64,000 nt of DNA from Streptomyces sp. NBC_01267. Lineage in GTDB: Bacteria > Actinomycetota > Actinomycetes > Streptomycetales > Streptomycetaceae. The translations under genes and the position numbers were made by a program. This document shows positions 8,645 to 16,731 of this stretch, one piece after another. The stretch is taken from assembly GCF_036241575.1 (NCBI RefSeq), contig NZ_CP108455.1, forward strand, positions 7,237,001 to 7,301,000, given 5' to 3'. How positions within the stretch are numbered: position 1 is the stretch's first letter; each line of letters begins with the position of its first letter. The notes below the pieces were generated by a model. It was not told where the DNA came from, did not search any database, and saw nothing but the letters and a program-made list of their open reading frames with translations.

Positions 8645-9584
8645 ACGGCCTACTCCTGTGTCGCTGTCAGCGCGGGCGACCGGTGGCGGACGCCCGGCGG
8701 GGCGTGCGGTCCGTCGGGTCCACGGGCGTCTCCTTGGGGTGGGCCGCTGTGAGTCGGCAGTGGCACGCGGGCGGTACGGAAGCGGGCCGGTCGCCCGGAG
8801 CGTTGCCGGGGCGAGTTGCGCGGGTGGACCGGGTCGGCTCCGCGCGGGGGTGATCCGGGAGGGGGTGATCCGGGCGCGGGCAAAGGGAGTTCTGCCCCCT
8901 GACGAGTACGCGGTTGCCTGTCCTCCCCGGCAGGGTGACGGCTCATCATCGCGGGTGGTCGTGAGCTTTCCAAGAGCGACATTTCGGCCTGCTTCACGGT
9001 CCGTTGTCCACCCGTGGCCGCGTGTGATGGAAGCGGTCGGAGCTGATCCGGCCAGGAAACGCAGGGCGCCGGGGCAGGTGCCGGAGCCGCGGAGGTGCGG
9101 CCGAAAACAGAAGTCCGGTCCCAGAGCGGTACCCCTCGCGGCCGACGGGGTCGTGGGTCCCGGTCGGGTGCTCGGCCGCGGTCGCGTGGGCCGTACGGAC
9201 GGGGGCGGGTCCGCAGTCGTGGGACGGGCCGAAGCCGCGCCTTCCGGACAAGTCGTGGCTGGACAGTACTGGTTGCCATGTGCGGCAGAGGGTCTTCCCG
9301 CCCCCGCCCGACTGCGGCGGGCAGCGCAGTTGCGCAGGAGCGCGGGGTGCGGGCGGCCGGTCGGAAACACCAGGTCGGAGCGTCCGTCCGGACATCCGGG
9401 CCGGTCCGGATGCGAAGGACCGACGCTGTCCGGGCGACGTGAACCCCCGCTGGTTCCGCCCTTCATGACCCCGCAGTGTGATCGTCCGACCGCATCTTGT
9501 GATCACGTCGGGCCCGTGCGTACCGTGGCGCCGCCGTGACTCCCCGTCGCCAACGGTGGAGCCGGTCGCCGAAGGGAGACTGCC
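8645..9584. other. 940-base intergenic region between divergent loci
   Basis: This separates the minus-strand sugar locus from the plus-strand peptide cluster. I see no gene with a ribosome site and normal amino-acid composition; the long open frames are Arg/Pro-rich. Notable elements are a direct repeat GGGGGTGATCCGGG at 8846-8859 and 8861-8874, and two TGTGATC boxes at 9477 and 9498. Promoters for both loci must lie here, but no convincing -35/-10 pair could be fixed. Confidence 0.5.
9477..9504 (+). promoter_or_regulatory. Paired TGTGATC boxes, candidate operator of the peptide cluster
   Basis: TGTGATC occurs at 9477-9483 and again at 9498-9504. The 21-base period places both on the same face of the helix, as expected for a regulator binding direct repeats. 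The boxes end 80 bases before the precursor start. The second is part of a near-palindrome (GTGATCAC). No regulator gene lies in the cluster, so any binding protein would be encoded elsewhere. Confidence 0.35.
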
Positions 9585-9659
9585 ATGAACGAGGAGATCG
9601 AGCAGGTACGCGAAGAGGAACTGCCCGAGCTGGCACTGATGGTCGACATCCCCAGCTGA
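9585..9659 (+). CDS. Putative RiPP precursor peptide, 24 residues
   Basis: A 24-codon gene with GGGAG seven bases before its ATG. The N-terminal half is strongly acidic (MNEEIEQVREEE) and would serve as a helical recognition leader; the C-terminal half (LPELALMVDIPS) is hydrophobic and would be the core. There is no Cys and no Thr, and only one Ser, the last residue. It is the first gene of a run of five modification genes on the same strand, 74 bases before the HExxH gene. The assignment is inference from size, composition, ribosome site and position. It might instead be a leader peptide controlling the operon, but the acidic leader followed by a hydrophobic tail fits a precursor better. Confidence 0.6.
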   Translation: MNEEIEQVREEELPELALMVDIPS

Positions 9660-9733
9660 CGGCACGTCACCTCGGGCGGCGGGCCGCAGCGGCCCGCCGT
9701 CCGTCCCCACCCGGCGACACGGAGGTACGCACG

Positions 9734-10705
9734 GTGCGAGTACAGCCCGACGCACGCCAGAGCGCCGAGGAGCGCTCCACTCTGGCGCGCACCACCCGGT
9801 CCGTCCTGGGATCCGCCGGGCTGACCGTCTCCACCGGGGAAGCCGCGCACCCCGCGGTCATCGAGACCGCGCACGTCGCCCAGCACGCCCTGCGGGCCGG
9901 GCCACTCGATCCGGACCGCCTCGACCGTCTCACCTCGATGCTCAGCCGTGCACGGTCGGGCATCGCGGCCACGCCACCGTCCGGGCTTCCCTGGCCGGTC
10001 GAACTCGCCGCTCCCCAGCCTCATCTCGAACGCAGTGTCGCCCGCGCGCTCAAGTCCGTCCCGGACCAGGCCGGGAACAGCGACCGGCCGCACGGCTCCA
10101 CCGTCGTCGCGTGGCGGGAGGCGGAGACGGCGACGATCCGCGGGACGACCGCCCTGCTCGCCGTCACCTGGCCGGGCGCCTATGCCGAGTTGAGCGAGAT
10201 CCTCCGGCAGATGGTCCTGCTGGACGGGCCGTCGATCGACGGCTTCACCGACTTCACCGTCCACGGCGCCGTGTTCATCCGGCGCGACCGGCTGCGACCG
10301 GGCCCCGGCGGACTTCCCGGAACTGTCCGGCTCGCGGAGGCGCTCGTCCACGAGGGCACCCACACCCGCTGCAACGCGGCGTCCGTGGCGGCACATCCCT
10401 TCCTGCGGCCCGTGGAGGACGGTGGCCCGCTGGTCGCGACGCCGCTGCGGCTCGACCCCCGGCCGCTCACCGGGCTCTTCCAGCAGACGGTGGTCCTGGC
10501 CCGGAGCGTGCTGCTGTACCGGCGCCTGCTCGCGGGGCCCACGGCGGACTCCGGCGCCGCCGCGGCCGTACGCGCGCGCCACGATCGCCTCGCCCGTTCC
10601 GCGGCCGATGCCGTGCGCACGATGACCGGACACCGTGACGCGCTCACCGACCACGGCAGAGCCGTCCTGGAGGACGCGGCCGAGGTGGCCGAGGTGCACG
10701 CCTGA
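9734..10705 (+). CDS. HExxH-motif peptide-modification protein (candidate peptide beta-hydroxylase)
   Basis: A 323-residue protein starting at GTG with GGAGG eight bases upstream. Its one clear signature is VHEGTH at residues 205-210, a His-Glu-x-x-His metal site inside a helical region (RLAEALVHEGTHTRCNAASV). Proteins of this type occur beside YcaO and lanthipeptide enzymes, and members of the alpha-ketoglutarate-dependent HExxH group hydroxylate the beta carbon of peptide residues. I infer that role here, but the motif alone would also fit a metallopeptidase that removes the leader. No signal peptide or membrane segment. Its stop shares a base with the YcaO start (TGATG), so the two are coupled. 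Confidence 0.75.
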   Translation: MRVQPDARQSAEERSTLARTTRSVLGSAGLTVSTGEAAHPAVIETAHVAQHALRAGPLDPDRLDRLTSMLSRARSGIAATPPSGLPWPVELAAPQPHLERSVARALKSVPDQAGNSDRPHGSTVVAWREAETATIRGTTALLAVTWPGAYAELSEILRQMVLLDGPSIDGFTDFTVHGAVFIRRDRLRPGPGGLPGTVRLAEALVHEGTHTRCNAASVAAHPFLRPVEDGGPLVATPLRLDPRPLTGLFQQTVVLARSVLLYRRLLAGPTADSGAAAAVRARHDRLARSAADAVRTMTGHRDALTDHGRAVLEDAAEVAEVHA

Positions 10706-11934
10706 TGGCCGGGACCCCGTGGGAACCCCAGGTCTTCGCCCCCTACGCCCAGTGGCCGGAGGTCGTCTTCGCGCGCGTCGCGGCCCGCTCACCGCAGTTC
10801 GATCCCGTCTGCGCGGCCGGTGACCGGCCCGTCGTGGTGGGCAGCGCGGCCGGGCACCGCACGGAACGCGTCGTCGCGAGCGCGCGCGGCGAACTCCTCG
10901 AACGCGTGGGCAACATCCTCGCGGGCCGCGCCGCCGAGTCGGACGCCGCGGTCGTGGCGACCCACAGCGAACTGCGCCGCAAGGGGATACCCGCGGTGGA
11001 CCCCGCCGAGTTCGTACCGGAAGGCGCGGACCGTACCCCGGACGAGTCACGCGGCACCCGGCGGCTCTGGGTGCTCGGGCGGTCCCTGCACACCGGCGCC
11101 GACACGCACGTACCCGCCGGTGCCGTCTTCCTGCACCACCGGCCGCCGCCCGGCTGCGACCCCGGGCCCGGGGTCGGATCCACCGGGGTCGCCGCACATC
11201 CCGACCCCGACGCCGCCGCGCAGCACGCCGCATGGGAGGTCCTCGAACGTGACCTCATCCGCAGGAGCTGGTACGGACTCTCCCGCGCTCCCCGGGTGAT
11301 CCCGGAGACCGGACTGCCCGATCCGCTGGCGGAACTCCTCGACGGAACCGGGGCGACGGCGACCGCACTCGACCTCCCGGCACCCGCCGGTTCCCGGTGC
11401 GTGGCGGTCTGCCTCCACGCACCGGACGGGACCCGGCAGACCTTCGGGGCCCGCTGCGGTCCGGACGACGGGGAGATCGCCCCGCTGGTCGAGAAGGCCG
11501 CCTACGAAGCGCTGATGGTGCGGTGGAGCATGCACACCCCGGTGGCCGCCGACACCTGGGCGCGCTGGCAGGGCGGCGACGCCCCGGACTCCGCGGTCAA
11601 GCACGCGCTCTGGGCCTACCACCGCCAGGACAGCCTCCGGCTGTGGACCGCGAACACCCCGGTCGGTGCCGCGCGCCCCGCACCACCACCGGCACCGGGC
11701 GGGCCCGAGCGGTCGGGGAGCGGCCCGTCCTCCGAACCGCATCGCTCCGGCGCCGCCACGTTGTCCGAGCACACCGGCCGGGACCTCGTCCTCGTGGACA
11801 CCACCTGCGGACCGGCACGCGCCCTGGGCTCGACGGTGGTCCGGGTCGTGGCCCCCGGCGCCCGCGCCCTGCCCACCGGCCCGGACGGCGAACGCGGCCT
11901 GCCCCGCGCCCCGGGCCCGCACCCCTTCGGCTGA
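10705..11934 (+). CDS. YcaO-domain protein with C-terminal PxPxP
   Basis: A 409-residue YcaO enzyme. The ATP-binding pattern is visible as SARGELLER (residues 59-67) and GVAAHPDPDAAAQHAAWEVLERD (161-183), the latter in two parts with the metal-binding Glu and EVxERD. The protein ends PGPHPFG, a PxPxP tail typical of YcaO cyclodehydratases that convert Ser, Thr or Cys to azolines. No separate E1-like partner is encoded nearby, so it would work alone or with a distant partner. It uses ATP to activate a backbone amide of the precursor. About 60 residues before the tail (330-370) are Pro/Ser/Gly-rich and look like a linker. Start overlaps the HExxH stop. Confidence 0.82.
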   Translation: MAGTPWEPQVFAPYAQWPEVVFARVAARSPQFDPVCAAGDRPVVVGSAAGHRTERVVASARGELLERVGNILAGRAAESDAAVVATHSELRRKGIPAVDPAEFVPEGADRTPDESRGTRRLWVLGRSLHTGADTHVPAGAVFLHHRPPPGCDPGPGVGSTGVAAHPDPDAAAQHAAWEVLERDLIRRSWYGLSRAPRVIPETGLPDPLAELLDGTGATATALDLPAPAGSRCVAVCLHAPDGTRQTFGARCGPDDGEIAPLVEKAAYEALMVRWSMHTPVAADTWARWQGGDAPDSAVKHALWAYHRQDSLRLWTANTPVGAARPAPPPAPGGPERSGSGPSSEPHRSGAATLSEHTGRDLVLVDTTCGPARALGSTVVRVVAPGARALPTGPDGERGLPRAPGPHPFG

Positions 11935-12029
11935 CCCGACGCCCGCAACGCACGCCCCCACCGCCCACGTCCACCCGGACCGTCCCGCACCGCGGCGACC
12001 GGACCGGCCGCAGGCCGAGGAGACCCGAC

Positions 12030-12845
12030 ATGTCCACGACGCACGACCACCGCGGCCCCACGGCTGCAGCGCCCGCCGATGTCCCGGAGAGCGGGGGCGA
12101 TCGCCACGCCTCCGCCGCGCACGGACCCGGATACGCCGACACCTTCGCCGCCGACTACGACCGGTGGTTCGGCAAGCCGGGTGTCACCGGCGCCACCGTG
12201 GACACCCTCGCGGCGCTCGCCGGTGACGGGCCGCTGCTCGAACTCGGCATAGGTACCGGGCGAGTTGCTCTGCCGCTGGCGGTCCGCGGCTTCGATGTCC
12301 ACGGCGTCGAGGCGTCGGACGCGATGGCCGCGCGGCTGCGCTCCAAACCCGGCGGCGACACGATCCAGGTCACGCCGGGCGATTTCAGCGAGGTCCCGGT
12401 CACCGGCACGTTCTCGCTCGTCTACGCCGTCGGCGGCACGTTCTTCGAACTCGCGGACCACGAGGCCCAGCAGCGCTGTCTCAGCGCGGTGGCCGCCCAC
12501 CTCGAACCGGCCGGTGTGCTGGTCCTCGACGCGCATCTGCCCGAGGCCCTCGCCGTCGCGGCGGCTTCCGGGGTGCCCGAGGTCGTCTCGGAGACGGACG
12601 AACACCTCATCCTCTGCCACCGCAGGATCGACCCGTCCACCCGGACCTACCAGTCCCACTACCTCGTCCACGAGGCGGACCGCACCCGTCACCTGCGGGT
12701 CCACTTCCATTACGCGTCGCCGGGCGAACTGGACACCATGGCCGAGCGGGCCGGGCTCCGGCTGCGGCAGCGGCTGGGCTCCTGGGCGGGCGCGCCGTTC
12801 GCCCGCGACAGCGCCTACCACGTATCCGTCTACGAGCTCCGCTGA
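12030..12845 (+). CDS. Class I SAM-dependent methyltransferase
   Basis: A 271-residue enzyme starting at ATG with GAGGAG seven bases before it. Motif I is LLELGIGTGRVALPLA, followed by an acidic VHGVEASDAMAARL (strand 2) and GDFSEVPVTGTFSLVYAVGGTFFEL (motif for adenine binding). The first 30 residues are Ala/Gly-rich and poorly ordered. It transfers a methyl group from S-adenosylmethionine to an unknown acceptor; within this cluster the modified peptide is the probable target, for example its C-terminal carboxylate, the Asp side chain or a new hydroxyl group (inference). It follows the YcaO gene after 95 bases and precedes the P450 gene. Confidence 0.85.
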   Translation: MSTTHDHRGPTAAAPADVPESGGDRHASAAHGPGYADTFAADYDRWFGKPGVTGATVDTLAALAGDGPLLELGIGTGRVALPLAVRGFDVHGVEASDAMAARLRSKPGGDTIQVTPGDFSEVPVTGTFSLVYAVGGTFFELADHEAQQRCLSAVAAHLEPAGVLVLDAHLPEALAVAAASGVPEVVSETDEHLILCHRRIDPSTRTYQSHYLVHEADRTRHLRVHFHYASPGELDTMAERAGLRLRQRLGSWAGAPFARDSAYHVSVYELR

Positions 12846-12927
12846 CGCCACCCGCAGCAACACCCCCGCTCGCAGCAACCCCCGTCCCTCTCGCGGTCGC
12901 CTCGCCGAACACCCTCCCGGAGCAGAA

Positions 12928-14130
12928 GTGACAGACACCGACCCCGGCCCGCTCGTCCACACCGCAGACTTCCCCTTCCCGCACCACGACGGCCTCGGCC
13001 CCCTCGACGAGTTCGCCGCACTGCGCAGCGCCGCGCCGTGCGCCCGGATCCGGCTGCCCAGTGGCGACTCGGCCTGGCTGGTCACCCGGTACGCGGACGT
13101 GCGCACCGTGCTCGCGGATCCGCGCTTCAGCCGTACCCGTGCCACCCGGGGAGCAGGACCGCGCATCGCGCGCGTCCCCACGCTGCCGGACTCGATCCTG
13201 GCCGCGGACCCGCCGGAACACACCCGGCTGCGCAAGCTGGTCGCCCCGGCCTTCACCGGCCGCCGCGCCGAAGCCATGCGGCGCGACGTGGCCCGGTTGG
13301 TCGAGGAGCTCCTCGACCAACTCGCCGCGCACGACCGCCCGGCCGACCTGGTGCAGCTGTTCGCCCGCCCGCTGCCGCTGGCGGTCATCTGCGCCCTGCT
13401 CGGCGTACCGCGCCAGGACGGCGAGCAACTCGACGCCTGGTGCGACGCGCTGCGCAACCTCACCGCCCTCGCCGACACCGAGGTCACCGCCGTTGTCGGT
13501 GAGATGACCGGCTACCTCACCGCGCTGGTCGCGGCCAAACGCCGCCACCCCGGGGACGACGTCCTGAGCACCCTGATCGCCGCACGCGACGAGAGCGACC
13601 GGCTCAGCCAGGACGAACTGATCTCGTTCAGCCTGGTGCTGCTCGCCGGGGGGTACGGCACCACGGCCGACCGGCTCGGCGGCATGGTGCACCTGCTGCT
13701 CGACGAACCCGGACGGTACCGGCGGCTGCGACAGGAACCGGACACGATCCCCAGGGCCGTCGAGGAGCTGCTGCGTTATGCCCAGACCAACGTCCAGGCG
13801 AATCTCCGGATCGCCACCGAGCAGATCGAACTGGGCGGCGTCACGATCGCCGAGGGCGAAGCGGTGATGGCGGTCAACTCCTCGGCCAACCATGACGAGA
13901 CCGTCTTCGACGATCCGGGCCTGCTCGACCTCGACCGCGACCACAACCCCCACATCGGTTTCGGGCACGGACCGCACCACTGCGTCGGGGCGCAAGTGGC
14001 CCGCGTCCAGCTCCAGGAGGCACTGGCCGGCCTGGTGCGCCGGTTCCCGGAACTGCGCGCCGCGGCGCCCCCGGAGTGGAAGACCGGTCTCAGCACCCGG
14101 GCACCCCGCACCCTGCCCGTGACCTGGTGA
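12928..14130 (+). CDS. Cytochrome P450
   Basis: A 400-residue soluble bacterial P450 starting at GTG with CCCGGAG five bases upstream. The I-helix motif is LLAGGYGTTADRL with the proton-relay Thr, the K-helix motif is EELLR, and the haem loop is FGHGPHHCVGAQVAR with the ligand Cys at 352. Length is normal for the family. It takes electrons from the ferredoxin encoded immediately downstream. In RiPP clusters P450s hydroxylate or cross-link side chains; this precursor has no aromatic residues, so aliphatic hydroxylation or oxidation is more likely than biaryl coupling, unless the substrate lies elsewhere (inference). Confidence 0.92.
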   Translation: MTDTDPGPLVHTADFPFPHHDGLGPLDEFAALRSAAPCARIRLPSGDSAWLVTRYADVRTVLADPRFSRTRATRGAGPRIARVPTLPDSILAADPPEHTRLRKLVAPAFTGRRAEAMRRDVARLVEELLDQLAAHDRPADLVQLFARPLPLAVICALLGVPRQDGEQLDAWCDALRNLTALADTEVTAVVGEMTGYLTALVAAKRRHPGDDVLSTLIAARDESDRLSQDELISFSLVLLAGGYGTTADRLGGMVHLLLDEPGRYRRLRQEPDTIPRAVEELLRYAQTNVQANLRIATEQIELGGVTIAEGEAVMAVNSSANHDETVFDDPGLLDLDRDHNPHIGFGHGPHHCVGAQVARVQLQEALAGLVRRFPELRAAAPPEWKTGLSTRAPRTLPVTW

Positions 14131-14137
14131 GGCGGCC

Positions 14138-14419
14138 GTGTCCCGGAACGTCGAACAGGACCCGCCCCCCGGAGAACCCCTCGGGGCGTCGTGGGCGCGC
14201 GTCGACCCCGACGCGTGCATCGGCTCCGGCGTCTGCCTCGCCACCGCCCCGCTCCACTTCGAACCTGCCGGGAACACCGGCTCACGCGCCCGGTCCGACG
14301 CACCCGCCGCCGACGGATCCGCGAGGGACGCGGCGGTCCTCTGCCCGGTGGAGGCGATCGGGTTCGTCCGGTCCCGTCCGCCGTCCACCCCGCTCCCGGC
14401 GCCACAGCTCGACCCCTGA
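14138..14419 (+). CDS. Ferredoxin, 3Fe-4S type, partner of the P450
   Basis: A 93-residue protein whose GTG starts eight bases after the P450 stop. The core reads DPDACIGSGVCLATAPLHFE, then AAVLCPVEAIGF. The three-Cys spacing (CxxxxxC ... CP) is that of the small 3Fe-4S ferredoxins that reduce actinobacterial P450s. The N-terminal 25 and C-terminal 15 residues are Pro-rich extensions beyond the usual 65-residue core. It is the last gene of the peptide cluster. Confidence 0.88.
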   Translation: MSRNVEQDPPPGEPLGASWARVDPDACIGSGVCLATAPLHFEPAGNTGSRARSDAPAADGSARDAAVLCPVEAIGFVRSRPPSTPLPAPQLDP

Positions 14420-14618
14420 GGGTTGTACCGGAATGCGTATCGATTGGGAGCCTCTCGGATTGCATGGCCGTCACAATCGCCCGAGCAGTGCCTTTTCATG
14501 ATCGTTCGGTGCCCGCGGGTCGTAGATTTCACGGGTCGCAACAGATCCCGAGGGGCGTCGGAGGAGTGAACTCCGCCGCCCGGGGTCGTTGTTCACCGAG
14601 CCAGAGGAAAGCTGTTTC

Positions 14619-15383
14619 ATGCGTCGCACCATCGTCCGCCGTACCGCCGTCGTCGCCTCCGGGCTCTCGCTGGCCCTGCTTGTCAGTGCCTGCGGGTCCG
14701 ACAAGCCCGCCGCTGATTCCGCCGCCCCCAAGGACAAGGGGAGCGCTGCCGCCGAGCCGGCCGCGAAGGCGCTGTCCCAGGCCGAGCTGGACAAACTCGT
14801 CCTGGCCCAGAGCGACTTGAAGAACCACAAGGTGGCCGGGGCGACCAAGGCCGACCTCGCCGCCGTGAAGACGATGACCACCGACAAGGCCGAGTGCAAG
14901 CCGCTCGTCCAGGCCATGTCGCTGAGCGCCGTGGGCACACCCGCCGCGACGTCCACGCGCAAGATCGTCGCTGTGCCCAAGGCGCCGGCCAGGGACGCCT
15001 CGGCCGACGAGAAGGCCGCGGCCGGGATGAAGGCGCTCAGCGCGACGGTCACGGCCGACACGCTGGGTTCGTACGACGGCAAGGGAGCCCCGGACGCCTT
15101 CGCGTCGTTGAGTGCCGCGGGCAAGGCGTGCGCCGGTGGCTTCACCCTGGTCGTCGGCTCGGACAAGACGAAGTTCACCAAGGTGGCGCCCGCCACCTAC
15201 TCCGGCGGTGACGAGGCGGTCGCCTTCGTCCTGACCGCCGACCTGGACGGCGAATCCGGCACCTCCCACCTGGTGGCGGTACGCAAGGGCAGCACGCTCG
15301 CCTCCTTCTACGCTCAGAGCCTCGGGGGCAAGGCGGAGCAGCCGAAGGACGTCATCGACACCCAGCTGGCGAAGCTCGGCTGA
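14619..15383 (+). CDS. Secreted lipoprotein of unknown function
   Basis: A 254-residue protein. Residues 1-25 are a lipoprotein signal: RRTIVRR then a hydrophobic segment ending LLVSAC, the Cys being the lipid site. The mature part is Ala/Lys/Asp-rich, with a linker (about 26-50) and a globular domain containing two Cys (AECKPLV and GKACAGGF) that may pair. It would be anchored to the outer face of the membrane. Similar Streptomyces lipoproteins have no assigned role. I chose the ATG at 14619, as an in-frame ATG 30 bases earlier would spoil the signal. Two hairpins follow the gene, so it is probably a single-gene unit. Confidence 0.8.
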   Translation: MRRTIVRRTAVVASGLSLALLVSACGSDKPAADSAAPKDKGSAAAEPAAKALSQAELDKLVLAQSDLKNHKVAGATKADLAAVKTMTTDKAECKPLVQAMSLSAVGTPAATSTRKIVAVPKAPARDASADEKAAAGMKALSATVTADTLGSYDGKGAPDAFASLSAAGKACAGGFTLVVGSDKTKFTKVAPATYSGGDEAVAFVLTADLDGESGTSHLVAVRKGSTLASFYAQSLGGKAEQPKDVIDTQLAKLG

Positions 15384-15395
15384 GCGCGCACCCCG

Positions 15396-15423
15396 GCCTC
15401 CCGGTGTCCCGGCCCCGGGAGGC
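15396..15423 (+). terminator. Hairpin after the lipoprotein gene
   Basis: GCCTCCCGG at 15396-15404 pairs perfectly with CCGGGAGGC at 15415-15423 across a ten-base loop, 13 bases after the stop codon. Probable terminator. Confidence 0.6.
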
Positions 15424-15451
15424 GTACGGCATCGTGATGACCGGCAGGGGC

Positions 15452-15479
15452 CCTTCCGGGTCCACCGGGTCCCGGAAGG
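15452..15479 (+). terminator. Second hairpin in tandem
   Basis: CCTTCCGGG at 15452-15460 pairs with CCCGGAAGG at 15471-15479 across ten bases. With the preceding hairpin it makes a double terminator insulating the enoyl-CoA hydratase gene. Confidence 0.5.
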
Positions 15480-15545
15480 AACCGACGAGATGATGCGTAG
15501 CACTGCGGAGCGCGGACAGGCCCGAGGACTCACGGGAGCCCTCCG

Positions 15546-16589
15546 ATGAGCGACGACTCCGTACGGGTACGCACCGAGGGCCGGATCGGTCACCTCACCC
15601 TCAACCGCCCGCAGGCGCTGAACGCGCTGACCCACCCGATGGTGCGGCGCATCGACGAGGCGCTCACCGCCTGGGAACAGGACCCCGGCGTGGAGAGCGT
15701 CGTCCTCACCGGAGCCGGTGAACGCGGCCTCTGCGCGGGCGGCGACATCCGGAAGATCTACGAGGACGCGCGCGCGGGCGGCTCGGCCTCGACCGCCTTC
15801 TGGCGCGACGAGTACCGGCTCAACGCCCGTATCGCCCGCTACCCCAAGCCGTACGTCGCCCTCATGGACGGCATCGTGATGGGCGGCGGCGTCGGGGTGT
15901 CCGCCCACGGGAGCGTCCGGGTCGTCACCGAACGCTCCAGGGTCGCCATGCCCGAGACGGGCATCGGGTTCGTGCCCGACGTGGGAGGCACGTATCTGCT
16001 CGGGCGGGCACCCGGAGAGCTCGGCACCCACCTCGCCCTGACCGGTCTCCCGGTGGGCGCGGCGGACGCGCAACTCTGCGGGCTGGCGGACCATTTCGTG
16101 CGGTCGGAGCAGTTGCCCGGACTCCTCGCGGACCTCGCGGAGGAACCGGTCGCGGATGTTCTGTCCCGCCGCGCCGAGCGGGCACCGGCCGGTGAGCTGG
16201 ACGCCTGCCGGGAGTGGATCGACCACTGCTACGCGGCGGACACGGTCGAGGAGATCCTGGACCGGCTGCTCGACGTCGGCCTCCCCGCCGCCAAGGACGC
16301 CGCCGCGACGCTGTACAAGAGGTCGCCCACCGCGCTGAAGGTCACGCTCGCCGCCGTGCGCCGCGCCCGTGAACTCGGCACGCTGGAGGAGGTCCTGGAG
16401 CAGGAGTACCGCGTCTCGTGCGCGGCGTTCGCCGAACCGGACCTGGCCGAGGGGGTCCGGGCCCAGGTGATCGACAAGGACCGCGACCCGCAGTGGTCCC
16501 CCGCGAGCCTCGCGGAGATCACCGAGGACCGGGTGGCCCGGTTCTTCGCACCGCTCGGCGCGGGGGAGCTCTCGCTGCGCACGCCGTGA
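15546..16589 (+). CDS. Enoyl-CoA hydratase/isomerase family, 3-hydroxyisobutyryl-CoA hydrolase-like
   Basis: A 347-residue crotonase-fold protein, start ATG with GGGAG eight bases upstream. The oxyanion-hole segments are GLCAGGDIRKIYEDA and GGGVGVSAHGSVRVVTE, and PETGIGFVPDVGGTYLLGR carries the catalytic acidic residue. The length and C-terminal ECH_2-type region (EYRVSCAAFAEPDLAEGVRAQVIDKDRDPQW) match 3-hydroxyisobutyryl-CoA hydrolases of valine breakdown rather than the 260-residue hydratases. It would cleave 3-hydroxyisobutyryl-CoA to free acid and CoA in the cytoplasm. No other valine pathway gene is nearby. Specificity is inferred from family resemblance. Confidence 0.88.
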   Translation: MSDDSVRVRTEGRIGHLTLNRPQALNALTHPMVRRIDEALTAWEQDPGVESVVLTGAGERGLCAGGDIRKIYEDARAGGSASTAFWRDEYRLNARIARYPKPYVALMDGIVMGGGVGVSAHGSVRVVTERSRVAMPETGIGFVPDVGGTYLLGRAPGELGTHLALTGLPVGAADAQLCGLADHFVRSEQLPGLLADLAEEPVADVLSRRAERAPAGELDACREWIDHCYAADTVEEILDRLLDVGLPAAKDAAATLYKRSPTALKVTLAAVRRARELGTLEEVLEQEYRVSCAAFAEPDLAEGVRAQVIDKDRDPQWSPASLAEITEDRVARFFAPLGAGELSLRTP

Positions 16590-16643
16590 GCGCGGTGGGC
16601 AACGGGCCCGGCGGCGGGCAGCCGGATTCCGGCCCGGCACAGT

Positions 16644-16701
16644 GGCGTCGGGGCATCGGCATCGGGGCATCGGCATCGGGGCATCGGCGTCGGGGCATCG
16701 G
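16644..16701. repeat. Tandem 14-bp repeat
   Basis: The unit GGGGCATCGGCATC occurs at 16650-16663 and 16664-16677, a variant at 16678-16691 and a partial copy at 16692-16701. It lies between the stop of the hydratase gene and the end of the convergent DUF6295 gene. Candidate variable-number repeat; no protein frame is supported here. Confidence 0.8.
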
Positions 16702-16731
16702 GTCCGGCCCGTTGCCCCGGCGCCGTCACGT

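Noticed and set aside
8650..9279. A minus-strand frame of about 209 codons in the big intergenic gap
   Set aside because: Composition is dominated by Arg, Pro and Ser with no ordered segments, and there is no ribosome site. Typical of GC-rich non-coding DNA.
9585..9659. Lanthipeptide, thiopeptide or lasso precursor
   Set aside because: No Cys, no Thr, only one Ser, and no LanB/C/M, lasso cyclase or thiopeptide cycloaddition enzyme nearby.
10705..11934. YcaO as a component of thioamide ribosomal methionine (TfuA-type) or bottromycin pathways
   Set aside because: No TfuA partner and no radical SAM methylases or second YcaO nearby, so those assignments are not supported.
16644..16701. CRISPR array
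   Set aside because: The units are directly adjacent with no unique spacers, so this is a simple tandem repeat.
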